Part shown: in pieces, positions 43,737 to 54,043 of the stretch | Position numbering within the stretch: position 1 is the stretch's first letter | How the letters are laid out: each line of letters begins with the position of its first letter | From: Pseudomonas sp. MWU13-2100 | Lineage (GTDB): Bacteria > Pseudomonadota > Gammaproteobacteria > Pseudomonadales > Pseudomonadaceae | DNA length: 64,000 nt | Assembly: GCF_023242365.1 (NCBI RefSeq) | Contig: NZ_JALLIX010000003.1 | Location: 62,001-126,000, forward strand | Reading direction: 5' to 3' | The notes under the pieces: model-generated | Databases searched by the model: none | What the model saw: only the letters and a program-made list of their open reading frames with translations | What the model was told of the DNA's origin: nothing | Made by a program: the position numbers and the translations under genes

Positions 43737-44831
43737 TCAATCGTCGCTGATGGTGATATTCGGCATCGCCTGGCTGACCGCTTCCTGCAACACGATCCGC
43801 GCGCCCACGTGCCGCGCCAATTCCTGGTAGACCATGGCGATCTGACTGTCCGGCTCGGCGATCACCGTCGGCTTGCCGCCGTCGGCCTGCTCGCGAATGA
43901 CCATCGACAGCGGCAACGAGGCCAGCAGCTCGACGCCATACTGGCTCGCCAACTTCTCACCGCCGCCTTCACCGAACAGATGTTCGGCATGACCGCAGTT
44001 CGAGCAGATATGCACCGCCATGTTTTCCACGACACCCAGCACCGGAATATTCACCTTACGGAACATTTCCACGCCCTTGCGCGCGTCCAGCAAGGCCAGG
44101 TCCTGTGGAGTGGTGACAATCACCGCACCGGCCACCGGAACCTTCTGTGCCAGGGTCAGTTGGATATCGCCAGTGCCCGGCGGCATATCGATCACCAGGT
44201 AGTCCAGATTGCCCCAGTCGGTCTGGGTCACCAACTGCAGCAGGGCCCCGGAAACCATCGGGCCGCGCCAGACCATCGGCGTGTTGTCGTCGGTGAGGAA
44301 AGCCATGGACATCACTTCCACGCCATGGGACTCGATGGGTACGAACCATTTCTGATCCTTGATCTTCGGCCGCGTGCCTTCGGCAACGCCGAACATGATG
44401 CCCTGGCTCGGCCCGTAGATATCCGCGTCGAGAATCCCGACCCGAGCCCCTTCGCGGGCCAGCGCCAGCGCCAGGTTGGCCGCCGTGGTCGACTTGCCCA
44501 CTCCGCCCTTGCCCGATGCCACCGCCACTACGTTCTTGACGTTGGCCAGGCCCGGAATCTGCGCCTGGGCCTTGTGCGCGGCAATCACGCAGTCGATCTC
44601 GACCTTGGCCGAGGCCACGCCATCCAGGCCCTCGACGGCCATCTGCAGCATCTGCGCCCAGCCGCTCTTGAACAGGCCGGCGGCATAACCCAGTTCCAGT
44701 TGGATCGCCACCCGATCCCCCTGGATATCGATGGCCCGCACACAGCCGGCGCTGACGGGGTCCTGGTTCAGATAAGGGTCGGTGTACTGGCGAAGGACGG
44801 CCTCCACCGCTGCGCGATTGACTGCGCTCAT
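43737..44831 (-). CDS. apbC: Fe-S cluster carrier ATPase ApbC/Mrp
   Basis: 364 residues. N-terminal MIP18-like domain (about 1-80), then a P-loop NTPase of the Mrp/NBP35 type: deviant Walker A GKGGVGKST, ILDADIYGPSQG, VIDMPPGTGD and the cluster-binding CxxC in HICSNCGHAEHLF. Delivers Fe-S clusters to apoproteins. ATG 44831; a TTG two codons earlier is in frame. Divergent from metG, with a REPIN in the 338-bp gap. Confidence 0.95.
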   Translation of the reverse strand: MSAVNRAAVEAVLRQYTDPYLNQDPVSAGCVRAIDIQGDRVAIQLELGYAAGLFKSGWAQMLQMAVEGLDGVASAKVEIDCVIAAHKAQAQIPGLANVKNVVAVASGKGGVGKSTTAANLALALAREGARVGILDADIYGPSQGIMFGVAEGTRPKIKDQKWFVPIESHGVEVMSMAFLTDDNTPMVWRGPMVSGALLQLVTQTDWGNLDYLVIDMPPGTGDIQLTLAQKVPVAGAVIVTTPQDLALLDARKGVEMFRKVNIPVLGVVENMAVHICSNCGHAEHLFGEGGGEKLASQYGVELLASLPLSMVIREQADGGKPTVIAEPDSQIAMVYQELARHVGARIVLQEAVSQAMPNITISDD

Positions 44832-44911
44832 GGGCAACTCCCGAAAAAGACTGAGTAAAACAGACAGCTATCCTAACTGTTCTGGAGCGCAGAGACATGC
44901 CAGACAATCAT

Positions 44912-45046
44912 TTGTGGCGAGCGGGCTTGCCCGCGCTGGGGTGCGAAGCGCCCCTGAAACCAGCATCCGCAGTGTCTCAGGCAGGCCGAGTGCACAGGTT
45001 TTACGACGGCTGCGCAGTCGAACGCGGGCAAGCCCGCTCGCCACAA
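44912..45046. repeat. REPIN (two inverted REPs)
   Basis: TGTGGCGAGCGGGCTTGCCCGCGCTGG on the left and CGCGGGCAAGCCCGCTCGCCACA on the right. Internal sequence (GCGAAGCGCCCCTGAAACCAG ... TTTTACGACGGCTGCGCAGTCG) matches the twin at 21541-21674 in reverse orientation. Confidence 0.9.
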
Positions 45047-45169
45047 AACCGCACCAGGTTTCAAATCCCCCGGGCGGAACAATCTCCGGGCAAGGCTGCA
45101 AGGGGTGAATTATGTGCGCCGGGGCTTTATAGTGGCCGATCTCCGTTTCACTTCAAGTAGCCGAGCCCC

Positions 45170-47221
45170 ATGTCCGAGCCACGCCAGATCCTCGTCACCA
45201 GCGCCCTGCCCTATGCCAATGGTTCCATTCACCTTGGCCACATGGTCGAGTATGTCCAGACGGACATGTGGGTGCGATTCCAGAAGCACCGCGGCAATCA
45301 ATGCATCTACGTCTGCGCTGACGACGCCCACGGCTCGGCCATCATGTTGCGCGCCGAGAAGGAAGGCATCACTCCGGAACAACTGATCGCCAACGTCCAG
45401 CTCGAACACAGCGGCGACTTCGCCGACTTCCTGGTGGAGTTCGACAACTTCCACTCGACCCACGCCGAAGAAAACCGCGAGCTGTCGAGTCAGATCTACC
45501 TGCGCCTGCGCGACGCCGGGCATATCGCCACGCGTTCGATCACCCAGTATTTCGACCCGGAAAAGCAGATGTTCCTGGCCGACCGTTTCATCAAGGGCAC
45601 CTGCCCGAAATGCGGCACCGAAGACCAGTACGGCGACAACTGCGAGAAATGCGGCGCCACCTACGCACCGACCGACCTGAAAAACCCGAAATCGGCGATT
45701 TCCGGGGCGACGCCGGTGCTCAAGGATTCCCAGCACTTCTTCTTCAAGCTCCCGGACTTCCAGGCCATGCTGCAAACCTGGACCCGCAGCGGCACCCTGC
45801 AGGACGCCGTGGCGAACAAGATCGCCGAATGGCTGGATGCCGGTCTGCAACAGTGGGACATCTCCCGCGATGCACCGTATTTCGGCTTCGAGATCCCGGA
45901 TGAGCCGGGCAAGTATTTCTACGTCTGGCTGGACGCGCCGATCGGTTACATGGCCAGCTTCAAGAACCTCTGCGCACGGCGCCCGGACCTGGACTTCGAT
46001 GCGTTCTGGGGCAAGGACTCGACAGCCGAGCTGTACCACTTCATCGGCAAGGACATCGTCAACTTCCACGCCCTGTTCTGGCCGGCGATGCTCGAAGGCT
46101 CGGGCTACCGCAAGCCGACCGGGATCAACGTGCACGGCTACCTGACCGTCAACGGCCAGAAAATGTCCAAGTCCCGCGGCACCTTCATCAAGGCTCGGAC
46201 CTACCTGGACCACCTGTCCCCGGAATACCTGCGCTACTACTACGCGGCCAAGCTGGGCAAAGGCGTCGACGACCTCGACCTGAACCTGGAAGACTTCGTG
46301 CAGAAGGTCAACTCGGACCTGGTGGGCAAGGTGGTCAACATCGCCAGCCGTTGCGCCGGCTTTATCCACAAGGGCAATGCCGGCGTGCTGGTGGCCGGCA
46401 ACGCCGCGCCGGAGCTGACCGACGCGTTCCTGGCCGCCACCCCGAGCATCGCCGAGGCCTACGAGGCACGGGATTTCGCCCGGGCCATGCGCGAAATCAT
46501 GGGCTTGGCCGACCGCGCCAACGCCTGGATCGCCGACAAGGCGCCCTGGTCCCTGGCCAAGCAGGAAGGCAAGCAGGATGAAGTCCAGGCCGTCTGCGCC
46601 GTGGGCATCAACCTGTTCCGCCAGTTGATCATCTTCCTCAAGCCGGTACTGCCGCTGCTGGCCGCCGACGCCGAAGCGTTCCTGAATGTCGCGCCGCTGA
46701 CCTGGAACGATCACGCCACCTTGCTCGCCAACCATCAGTTGAACGCGTTCAAGCCATTGATGACCCGTATCGACCCGGTAAAAGTGCAAGCCATGAGCGA
46801 TGCCTCGAAAGAAGACCTCACCGCCAGCCAGACCGATACCGGTAGCGCCGCCCCACAAGGCAACGGCGAACTGGCCAAAGACCCGCTGTCGGCGGAAATC
46901 GACTTCGACGCCTTCGCCGCCGTCGACCTGCGCGTCGCGCTGATTCTCAAGGCCGAAGCCGTCGAGGGTGCGGACAAGCTGCTGCGCCTGACCCTGGATA
47001 TTGGCGATGAGCAACGCAACGTGTTCTCCGGGATCAAGAGCGCCTACCCGAACCCGGCCGAACTGGAAGGTCGCCTGACCATGATGATCGCCAACCTCAA
47101 GCCACGGAAAATGCGCTTTGGCATCTCCGAAGGCATGGTGATGGCGGCCGGCCCCGGCGGTGAGGAAATCTACCTGCTGAGCCCGGACACCGGCGCCAAG
47201 CCAGGCCAGCGGATCAAGTAA
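45170..47221 (+). CDS. metG: Methionine-tRNA ligase
   Basis: 683 residues. Class I synthetase with the HIGH-type motif SIHLGH, KMSKS as QKMSKSRG, and a zinc knuckle [18 protein letters not shown]. The C-terminal EMAP-like tRNA-binding/dimerisation domain (about 580-683; [20 protein letters not shown] ... MVMAA) is complete. Cytoplasmic, charges tRNA-Met. Divergent from apbC as in P. aeruginosa; followed after a strong hairpin by rnfB. Confidence 0.98.
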   Translation: MSEPRQILVTSALPYANGSIHLGHMVEYVQTDMWVRFQKHRGNQCIYVCADDAHGSAIMLRAEKEGITPEQLIANVQLEHSGDFADFLVEFDNFHSTHAEENRELSSQIYLRLRDAGHIATRSITQYFDPEKQMFLADRFIKGTCPKCGTEDQYGDNCEKCGATYAPTDLKNPKSAISGATPVLKDSQHFFFKLPDFQAMLQTWTRSGTLQDAVANKIAEWLDAGLQQWDISRDAPYFGFEIPDEPGKYFYVWLDAPIGYMASFKNLCARRPDLDFDAFWGKDSTAELYHFIGKDIVNFHALFWPAMLEGSGYRKPTGINVHGYLTVNGQKMSKSRGTFIKARTYLDHLSPEYLRYYYAAKLGKGVDDLDLNLEDFVQKVNSDLVGKVVNIASRCAGFIHKGNAGVLVAGNAAPELTDAFLAATPSIAEAYEARDFARAMREIMGLADRANAWIADKAPWSLAKQEGKQDEVQAVCAVGINLFRQLIIFLKPVLPLLAADAEAFLNVAPLTWNDHATLLANHQLNAFKPLMTRIDPVKVQAMSDASKEDLTASQTDTGSAAPQGNGELAKDPLSAEIDFDAFAAVDLRVALILKAEAVEGADKLLRLTLDIGDEQRNVFSGIKSAYPNPAELEGRLTMMIANLKPRKMRFGISEGMVMAAGPGGEEIYLLSPDTGAKPGQRIK

Positions 47222-47236
47222 CCGCCCGCCCCTGCT

Positions 47237-47264
47237 CGCGGGTCATGCGCAATCATGACCCGCG
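47237..47264 (+). terminator. Strong hairpin between metG and rnfB
   Basis: CGCGGGTCATG-cgcaat-CATGACCCGCG, an 11-bp perfect stem without a U tract, 22 bp before the rnfB start. It could reduce read-through or affect rnfB translation. Confidence 0.4.
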
Positions 47265-47286
47265 ATGTCGCAAGATTGGTCAAACC

Positions 47287-48117
47287 ATGAGCCTGATTCA
47301 ACGTATCGATGCCCTGCTGCCGCAGACCCAATGCGGTAAATGCGGGCACCCGGGTTGCAAGCCCTACGCCGAAGGCATCGCCCAGGGCGAAGCGATCAAC
47401 AAGTGCCCGCCGGGCGGCGGCGAAACCATTGCCGCCCTGGCCGAACTGCTGCACGTACCAGTTCTGCTGCTGGACCCTGAACGCGGCAGCGCCCCAGCCC
47501 AGGTTGCGTTTATCCGCGAGGCCGAGTGCATCGGCTGCACCAAGTGCATCCAGGCCTGCCCGGTGGATGCCATTGTCGGCGCGGCCAAGTGGATGCACAG
47601 CGTGATCGTCGACGAGTGCACCGGCTGCGACCTGTGCGTGGCGCCCTGCCCGGTGGATTGCATTGAGATGCATCCGCTGCCCGTCGCCCAGATCGTGCCC
47701 GTGGTCGGTGGCTTGGCCAACAGCACCGAAGAGCGACAGGCACGCACGGAGAAACGCAATCGAGCCCGTCGGCGCTTCGAAAACCGTAACGCCCGGCTAC
47801 AGGCCGAAGAACAGCGCAAGCAGGCCGAACGCTTGGCCCGCACGCAGCGTGCGGTGCAACCCGAGCCCGTTGCGAGCAACCCGCTGCAGGACGCCATTGC
47901 GCGAATCAAGGCGCAGAAAGCCGAGGCCGCCGACGCGGCGCTGAAAAAAGCCAAGATCAATCTGGCCATGAGCCGGGCGCAGTTGAACAAATCGCTGAAA
48001 GCCTTCGGCCATCCGCCGATCGCCGAACAGGCCGCACAACTGGTGCTGTTGCAACAGCAATTCGAGGCCGCGGAACAGGCCCTGCGCAGCGCCGAGGCAG
48101 CCCATGCTGCGCCTTGA
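47287..48117 (+). CDS. rnfB: RnfB-type ferredoxin (electron transport complex subunit B), orphan
   Basis: 276 residues. N-terminal [4Fe-4S] loop CGKCGHPGC...KC and two ferredoxin clusters [12 protein letters not shown] and [12 protein letters not shown]. The hydrophobic N-terminal anchor of classical RnfB is missing ([18 protein letters not shown]). The C-terminal 130 residues are a charged Gln/Glu/Lys/Arg coiled coil. Normally rnfABCDGE precede nth; here only rnfB is found between metG and nth, so it may serve as a free ferredoxin, for example for the Fe-S enzyme Nth. A 51-codon frame overlaps its end. Confidence 0.85.
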   Translation: MSLIQRIDALLPQTQCGKCGHPGCKPYAEGIAQGEAINKCPPGGGETIAALAELLHVPVLLLDPERGSAPAQVAFIREAECIGCTKCIQACPVDAIVGAAKWMHSVIVDECTGCDLCVAPCPVDCIEMHPLPVAQIVPVVGGLANSTEERQARTEKRNRARRRFENRNARLQAEEQRKQAERLARTQRAVQPEPVASNPLQDAIARIKAQKAEAADAALKKAKINLAMSRAQLNKSLKAFGHPPIAEQAAQLVLLQQQFEAAEQALRSAEAAHAAP

Positions 48118-48259
48118 AAGCACCAACGGCCCGCGCCTGGCCAGCCTGACGCCGGGGGCCTTTATCTTCCCGGGCCTGCCGCTGGCCGCCAGACCGGCCT
48201 GGAAGCCAGGCAGATCGATCAAACAGAATTCACGCTTGAGTACACAATGGAACCTGTAG
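48104..48259 (+). pseudogene. Possible remnant frame overlapping the rnfB end
   Basis: ATG 48104 overlaps rnfB by 14 bp and reads 51 codons ([20 protein letters not shown]...) to TAG inside a REP element. It has operon-like placement, but I do not recognise the sequence. It could be the 5' stub of a lost rnf gene, or chance. Confidence 0.25.
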
Positions 48260-48344
48260 GAGCATGGCTTGCCAGCGCAGCTTTGGGTGGCCTTGAGGAC
48301 ACATGCGCTGCGCTCCGAAGTCTTGGCAAGCCATGTTCCTACGG
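48254..48344. repeat. REP-type inverted repeat pair
   Basis: CTGTAGGAGCATGGCTTGCCAGCGCAGC and CTTGGCAAGCCATGTTCCTACGG are inverse arms in the rnfB-nth gap. Confidence 0.8.
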
Positions 48345-48379
48345 GTGCTGTGCACAACCTTAAAGGAATCCACCGCCCC

Positions 48380-49018
48380 ATGAACGCCGCCAAACGCCTG
48401 GAGATCTTTCGCAGATTCCACGAAGACAATCCCGATCCCAAGACCGAACTGGCCTACTCGAGCCCCTTTGAACTGTTGATCGCGGTGATTCTCTCCGCCC
48501 AGGCCACCGACGTCAGCGTGAACAAGGCAACCGCCAAGCTCTATCCCGTGGCCAACACCCCGCAAGCCATCCACGCCCTTGGGGTCGAAGGATTGTCGGC
48601 ATATATCAAGACCATCGGCCTGTTCAACAGCAAGGCCAAGAACGTGATCGAAACCTGCCGCTTGCTGATGGAAAACCACGGCGGCGAGGTACCGCAAACC
48701 CGCGAAGCCCTGGAGGCGCTCCCCGGCGTCGGCCGCAAGACCGCCAACGTGGTGCTCAACACCGCGTTCCGGCAGCTGACCATGGCCGTCGACACGCATA
48801 TTTTCCGGGTCAGCAACCGCACCGGCCTGGCGCCGGGCAAAGATGTGGTAGAGGTCGAGAAGCAATTGATGAAGTTCGTGCCCAAACCCTACCTGCTCGA
48901 CGCCCACCACTGGTTGATCCTCCATGGGCGCTATGTCTGCCAGGCGCGCAAACCCCGTTGTGGCAGTTGCCGGATCGAAGACCTGTGTGATTACAAGGAC
49001 AAGACCTCGGACGATTGA
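48380..49018 (+). CDS. nth: Endonuclease III
   Basis: 212 residues. DNA glycosylase/AP lyase for oxidised pyrimidines. Helix-hairpin-helix LPGVGRKTANVVLNTAF followed by the catalytic Asp in AVDTHIFRV; the catalytic Lys is in EALPGVGRK. Terminal [4Fe-4S] motif C-x6-C-x2-C-x5-C as CQARKPRCGSCRIEDLC. Downstream of rnfB, as in the conserved rnf-nth cluster. Confidence 0.97.
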   Translation: MNAAKRLEIFRRFHEDNPDPKTELAYSSPFELLIAVILSAQATDVSVNKATAKLYPVANTPQAIHALGVEGLSAYIKTIGLFNSKAKNVIETCRLLMENHGGEVPQTREALEALPGVGRKTANVVLNTAFRQLTMAVDTHIFRVSNRTGLAPGKDVVEVEKQLMKFVPKPYLLDAHHWLILHGRYVCQARKPRCGSCRIEDLCDYKDKTSDD

Positions 49019-49124
49019 GGCACTATTGCTTTTATCAATGAAGCGATTGAAAAAATCTTTTTTACCGGGCCGGCATTTATCGATATAAGGGGCGCCAACG
49101 GCAGTCTTAGCCCGGAGTTATGTT

Positions 49125-49304
49125 ATGAGCACCGACAAAGAGCAATTGGACGTAGAAGACGACTTCATCGCTGCCGAAACCGAGGACAGCGAACCCGTGG
49201 TGGAGGTCGCCAAAACCAACCTCAGCAAGCGCCGCACCATCGATAACCTGCTGGAAGAGCGTCGCCTGCAAAAGCAATTGGCAGATTATGATTTTGATTT
49301 GTAA
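49125..49304 (+). CDS. Small acidic PA3496-family protein (putative envelope integrity)
   Basis: 59 residues: MSTDKEQLDVEDDFIAAETE, then a basic helix NLSKRRTIDNLLEERRLQKQ and an acidic end DYDFDL. Directly downstream of nth, the position of PA3496 in P. aeruginosa. CGGAG ribosome site about 8 bases upstream. No signal peptide or domain. The family name implies an envelope role, but the sequence does not show it. Followed by a terminator. Confidence 0.8.
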   Translation: MSTDKEQLDVEDDFIAAETEDSEPVVEVAKTNLSKRRTIDNLLEERRLQKQLADYDFDL

Positions 49305-49321
49305 TTAACGCGCGCCCACTC

Positions 49322-49346
49322 AAAAGCCTCCTTTGCGGAGGCTTTT
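49322..49346 (+). terminator. Terminator of the nth/PA3496-like unit
   Basis: AAAAGCCTCC-tttgc-GGAGGCTTTT, 18 bp beyond the small gene. Confidence 0.85.
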
Positions 49347-49493
49347 CGGTTTGTAGAGGTGTCGTTGTTCACACGCAGCATCATCGATGCCATACCGGCG
49401 GCCCTCTCCTGCCGGCTAAATACCAGGGTTTTCCTCGTCGTCCCTGCTCCCTTCCCCCTTCGCCTTCAAGCGTCCTTTGCCAAATGCCTGTGG

Positions 49494-50120
49494 TTAAACC
49501 AGGCCATTGCGCTGTGCCAGTTCGATCAGATCCACCAGCGAGCGGGCATTGAGCTTGAGCAATAAGCGCGTTTTGTAGGTGCTGACGGTCTTGTTGCTCA
49601 AGAACATGCCATCGGCAATTTCCTTGTTGCTCTTGCCTCTGGCCAATTGCTGCAACACCATCATTTCACGACCGGAAAGCCGATTGACCATATCGGCCTC
49701 GCTGGCATTCCCCAGGCTGGAACGCACCGTGTGCAATGCCTGGTTGGGGAAATAGCTGTAGCCGGACAGCACCGCCTTGATGGCGCTGAGCATTTCGGTC
49801 AGATCCTGCTGCTTGCACACATACCCCGCGGCACCGGCCTGCATGCAACGCATGGAAAAATGCCCGGGAGCCTGCGAGGTCAACACCAGAACTTTGAAAG
49901 AAAGTCCCATAGACGTTAAACGGGCAATGACTTCCAGCCCGTCCAGTTTGGGGATCCCGATATCGAGTATAACAATGTCCGGCGCATGTTCCCGCGCCAA
50001 CTGTAAAGCATCTACACCGTTATCCGTCTCCGCAATGACTTCGTAGCCATGACGTTCCATCAGCATACGTACAGCAAGACGAATGACGGGATGATCATCC
50101 ACGATCAGCACTTTATTCAT
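49494..50120 (-). CDS. NarL/LuxR-family response regulator (RocA/SadR-like)
   Basis: 208 residues. Receiver with DDHP at the N-terminus, phospho-acceptor Asp in DIVILDIGIPKLDGLE and Lys in AAGYVCKQQDL; LuxR-type HTH near residues 145-205 (LSGREMMVLQQLARGKSNKEIADGMFLSNKTVSTYKTRLL). Closely resembles RocA1 (fimbrial cup gene control) of P. aeruginosa. No sensor kinase gene is adjacent, so it is an orphan here. ATG 50120 chosen over an in-frame upstream start at 50132. Confidence 0.85.
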   Translation of the reverse strand: MNKVLIVDDHPVIRLAVRMLMERHGYEVIAETDNGVDALQLAREHAPDIVILDIGIPKLDGLEVIARLTSMGLSFKVLVLTSQAPGHFSMRCMQAGAAGYVCKQQDLTEMLSAIKAVLSGYSYFPNQALHTVRSSLGNASEADMVNRLSGREMMVLQQLARGKSNKEIADGMFLSNKTVSTYKTRLLLKLNARSLVDLIELAQRNGLV

Positions 50121-51008
50121 GGGCAAGTCCAATTTTCGCTGTTCGAATTTTCAGAGTCAGCACAATAGCCTAGTCATACCCTCCTGGGCATAGCGCCTCC
50201 ACCGGGCAGTACCAGCCAAAGACATTCCCTACAAACAACAGAGATTTGCCCTACAAAAAAAGCACCCTCAAAAAAAGTGCAACGCCTCGCAGAGCTGCCG
50301 GTCGTCCGGAAGCCATACAATCCACGATAACGCCCCACTCCTGGAGAGTTTCATTATGGCCTCCAGCAAAACGACTTCACCTCGTTTCGCTTTGCCGGAC
50401 TCAAACATTAGAACGCCAGGTGATGGCGTGTCTAATGGATTTCTGCAACAAGAAATAATGAGGCCCTACGCGGCAAACCCGGTCCCCGGCCTTTCTCCCG
50501 CGAAGCCGCGCGGCCTGGCGGGCCTGGCGGCGGCCGCACGGCAGAGCATTCGGGGGGACGGCTATAGAGTCGCCCGGTATACACATAAGTAAGGACGGCA
50601 TTATCAAAAAGATGTTTACTCTAATGTCCGGTCGCCGGAAACGTTTGACAACTTTCACGACCACCCTGCCCATCCCTATACAGCACGCCCTGAGCCACCC
50701 AACTTATATAAACCCCGAGCGCCGACGCCAACAGCCCCCAAACCTCACACTTTAAAAACGCCAATTCACAATCGATAAAAATAATAGGAAATGGACTACG
50801 CCCTACCAAGAACGCTTACCTTCAATTCTACAAGCGCAGCCCGAAAACAACCCTGTCTGACTTGATCCTTTCTTTGCGGGCGGCAAACTCGATACTTGTT
50901 GACTCACTTCAAGACCTTCGAACACCACCCAATCGCTTATTCAACTCCTAACATCGAATGACATTAGCAAAGGTCTATCCCACGACTCGGACGAGCAGGC
51001 CATATATA
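50121..51008. other. 888-bp gene-poor AT-rich region
   Basis: Only one frame has a plausible ribosome site (50356-50592, listed separately). Poly-A/poly-C tracts such as CTACAAAAAAAGCACCCTCAAAAAAAG near 50250 stand out. No REP, hairpin terminator or known RNA was recognised. Confidence 0.4.
50356..50592 (+). CDS. Possible small hypothetical protein
   Basis: 78 codons (MASSKTTSPRFALPDSNIRT... ending RVARYTHK) with CTGGAG 10-15 bases upstream. The middle is GC-rich and Pro/Ala-rich, in contrast with its AT-rich flanks. A frame on the other strand covers the same DNA. No family recognised; may not be real. Confidence 0.25.
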   Translation: MASSKTTSPRFALPDSNIRTPGDGVSNGFLQQEIMRPYAANPVPGLSPAKPRGLAGLAAAARQSIRGDGYRVARYTHK

Positions 51009-51551
51009 ATGAACGACCACACATTCAAAAAGCATCTCACTCCACACAGACACCTGGATCTTGACCTGGATCTGGCCATTGACGATTTCCTCAAACGCGG
51101 CGGCACCATCGATCATGTGCAAGGCCCGGTCTGCGAGCACGCCCCTCCGGACACTGGCAATCACTCCCCGGCGTCGGAGGAAGAGGAACAGGAAAGAGCA
51201 CGTAAAGCCGAACTGCTGCGCGAGCTGATTACCAAAGGGGCGGGTATCTGCGCCCTGCAGTACTCGCTCAAGATGAACAAGAGCGAGATAAAGCGCATGG
51301 CGCGGGAAAACGGCTTGAAGATCAGCCAAAGCCGCTCCCTGCACCTCACTCGGAAATACCGGGCATCGCACTCTGCAACCGCGGAGTTCACCCAGGATGC
51401 CATTGCCGGACATGCCATGCACTATTGCGCGCTCGGTTACACCGCCATCGAAATCGCACAAAAACTCGACCTGACCGTGCGCCAGGTCTGCGAACTCGGG
51501 AAAAACTACCGATTCGAACTCAACCACCGTACCGACCATCGGGATGAATAG
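51009..51551 (+). CDS. Hypothetical protein with two HTH-like segments
   Basis: 180 residues. Acidic N-terminus with IDDFLKRGGTIDHV, a motif style (FLxxGGxIxxV) also seen in small Pseudomonas regulators. Two helix-turn-helix-like parts follow: ICALQYSLKMNKSEIKRMARENGLKIS (about 85-112) and GYTAIEIAQKLDLTVRQVCELGKNY (about 145-170). This suggests DNA or RNA polymerase interaction, but no family is recognised. ATG 51009 or the earlier 50958 are both possible. Shares a bidirectional terminator with argG. Confidence 0.65.
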   Translation: MNDHTFKKHLTPHRHLDLDLDLAIDDFLKRGGTIDHVQGPVCEHAPPDTGNHSPASEEEEQERARKAELLRELITKGAGICALQYSLKMNKSEIKRMARENGLKISQSRSLHLTRKYRASHSATAEFTQDAIAGHAMHYCALGYTAIEIAQKLDLTVRQVCELGKNYRFELNHRTDHRDE

Positions 51552-51566
51552 TGCCCTCCCGACGGC

Positions 51567-51599
51567 AAAAAAAACCCCGGCCAAGAGGCCGGGGCTTTT
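51567..51599. terminator. Bidirectional terminator between the HTH-like gene and argG
   Basis: AAAAAAAACCCCGGCC-aaga-GGCCGGGGCTTTT lies between two convergent genes. Confidence 0.9.
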
Positions 51600-51614
51600 C
51601 AGACCAACAAGTAA

Positions 51615-52832
<1,218 letters not shown>

Positions 52833-52961
52833 GCCATCACTCCACGGGGTTGTACGGAAAGGCGTCGATTCTACCGCTCAAACCGGTGGATTTACAGAGG
52901 CGCGACAGCTTAGGACGGCAAAGCGACAGATAATGTCGAGGCCGCGACGAAAACAGCCGCT

Positions 52962-53885
52962 TCAGGAGGTCTTCGCGGCACTCCCCGCGCTGGCCGTAGG
53001 TGCGGGTGCGGGAACAGGAGCGGGCTTCTCGGCGACCGGGACACGCTCCAGATGGATATTGACCCGGCGATTCTTCGCCCGATTGGCCGCACTGGTGTTC
53101 GGCACCAGCGGATAACGTTCGCCATGGAAACGCATGACGATTTCCGATTCGGGGATGCCGTTGGCCTTGAAGAAGTCCATCACCGCCAGCGCCCGGCGGC
53201 GCGACAGGTCACGGTTGGCCAGGCGATTGCCGGCATTGTCGGAATGCCCGTCGAGTTCGATATGGTTGACGGTCGGGTCGGCCTTGATGAAGTCGAGCAT
53301 CACCTGCAACTCGGCCTTGGCCTGGGCATCGAGGTCGACGCCGGTACCGGGAAAGCCGACCTGTGCCTGTTTCACTTGGTCGAAATTCTTCGGCAGCAGT
53401 TTCGCCGTGCACTCCTGGTAGTCGCTGTAGGCCTTGCTGAACTTCACCGGCAACAGGCGCACTTCCGATACGCCGCCGTCTCGCGAGTAGTGACGCAGCA
53501 ACGGGCTACGGCCCTCCAGCAAGCCACTGACCAGACGTCCGGCCTGGCCCTGGGAACTGTTGAACAACACATCGCCACTGCCGATCCGTACCGAGCCCAG
53601 GTTGATGTCGCCGCGCCCCGGTTGCCACGGCGCGGCGGCGGCGAGCAAGGTCGCCGAACCACCATCGAGCACGTGGTTGTAGGATTTCAGGCGAAAAGTC
53701 ACCTGCTCGCCGGCCCGGCGCACGAACTCGCCGGCACCGAAATCGGTGATCGGCTGGCTCAGCCGGCACTCGAACTTGTCCCCTTCCACCTTCCACTCGA
53801 TGCTCTCCAGACGGGTCTGGAAAGTCATCGCCATGGCGGGCAGGCTGGCGAACATACTGAGCAAGGCTAAATAACGCTGGCGCAC
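52962..53885 (-). CDS. motY: Sodium-type flagellar protein MotY (OmpA-like peptidoglycan binding)
   Basis: 307 residues from GTG 53885 (GGAG 6 bases upstream), giving a signal peptide RQRYLALLSMFASLPAMA. The N-terminal T-ring domain (TFQTRLESIEWKVEGDKFECRLSQPI) is followed by an OmpA C-terminal peptidoglycan-binding domain (about 185-290: VNHIELDGHSDNAGNRLANRDLSRRRA). MotY stabilises the flagellar stator; needed for swimming and swarming in pseudomonads. An alternative GTG at 53897 adds four codons. Confidence 0.92.
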   Translation of the reverse strand: MRQRYLALLSMFASLPAMAMTFQTRLESIEWKVEGDKFECRLSQPITDFGAGEFVRRAGEQVTFRLKSYNHVLDGGSATLLAAAAPWQPGRGDINLGSVRIGSGDVLFNSSQGQAGRLVSGLLEGRSPLLRHYSRDGGVSEVRLLPVKFSKAYSDYQECTAKLLPKNFDQVKQAQVGFPGTGVDLDAQAKAELQVMLDFIKADPTVNHIELDGHSDNAGNRLANRDLSRRRALAVMDFFKANGIPESEIVMRFHGERYPLVPNTSAANRAKNRRVNIHLERVPVAEKPAPVPAPAPTASAGSAAKTS

Positions 53886-54043
53886 GGGAGGCTCCACTGA
53901 ATGTCTACATCGTCAAGACAGGCATGCCGATTCCACGCCCTACCTCTGTGGTATCGGTTGGCCGTGGCAAAACTTGATAGCGAGTGCCTGAGGCCGTCTT
54001 TTCCGGTAGCATTCCCTTCAGTTCGACCCGCCTGGAATCCCCA

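Noticed and set aside
50401..50673. 90-codon minus-strand frame opposite the possible small gene
   Set aside because: No ribosome site and sequence typical of a reverse-strand shadow.
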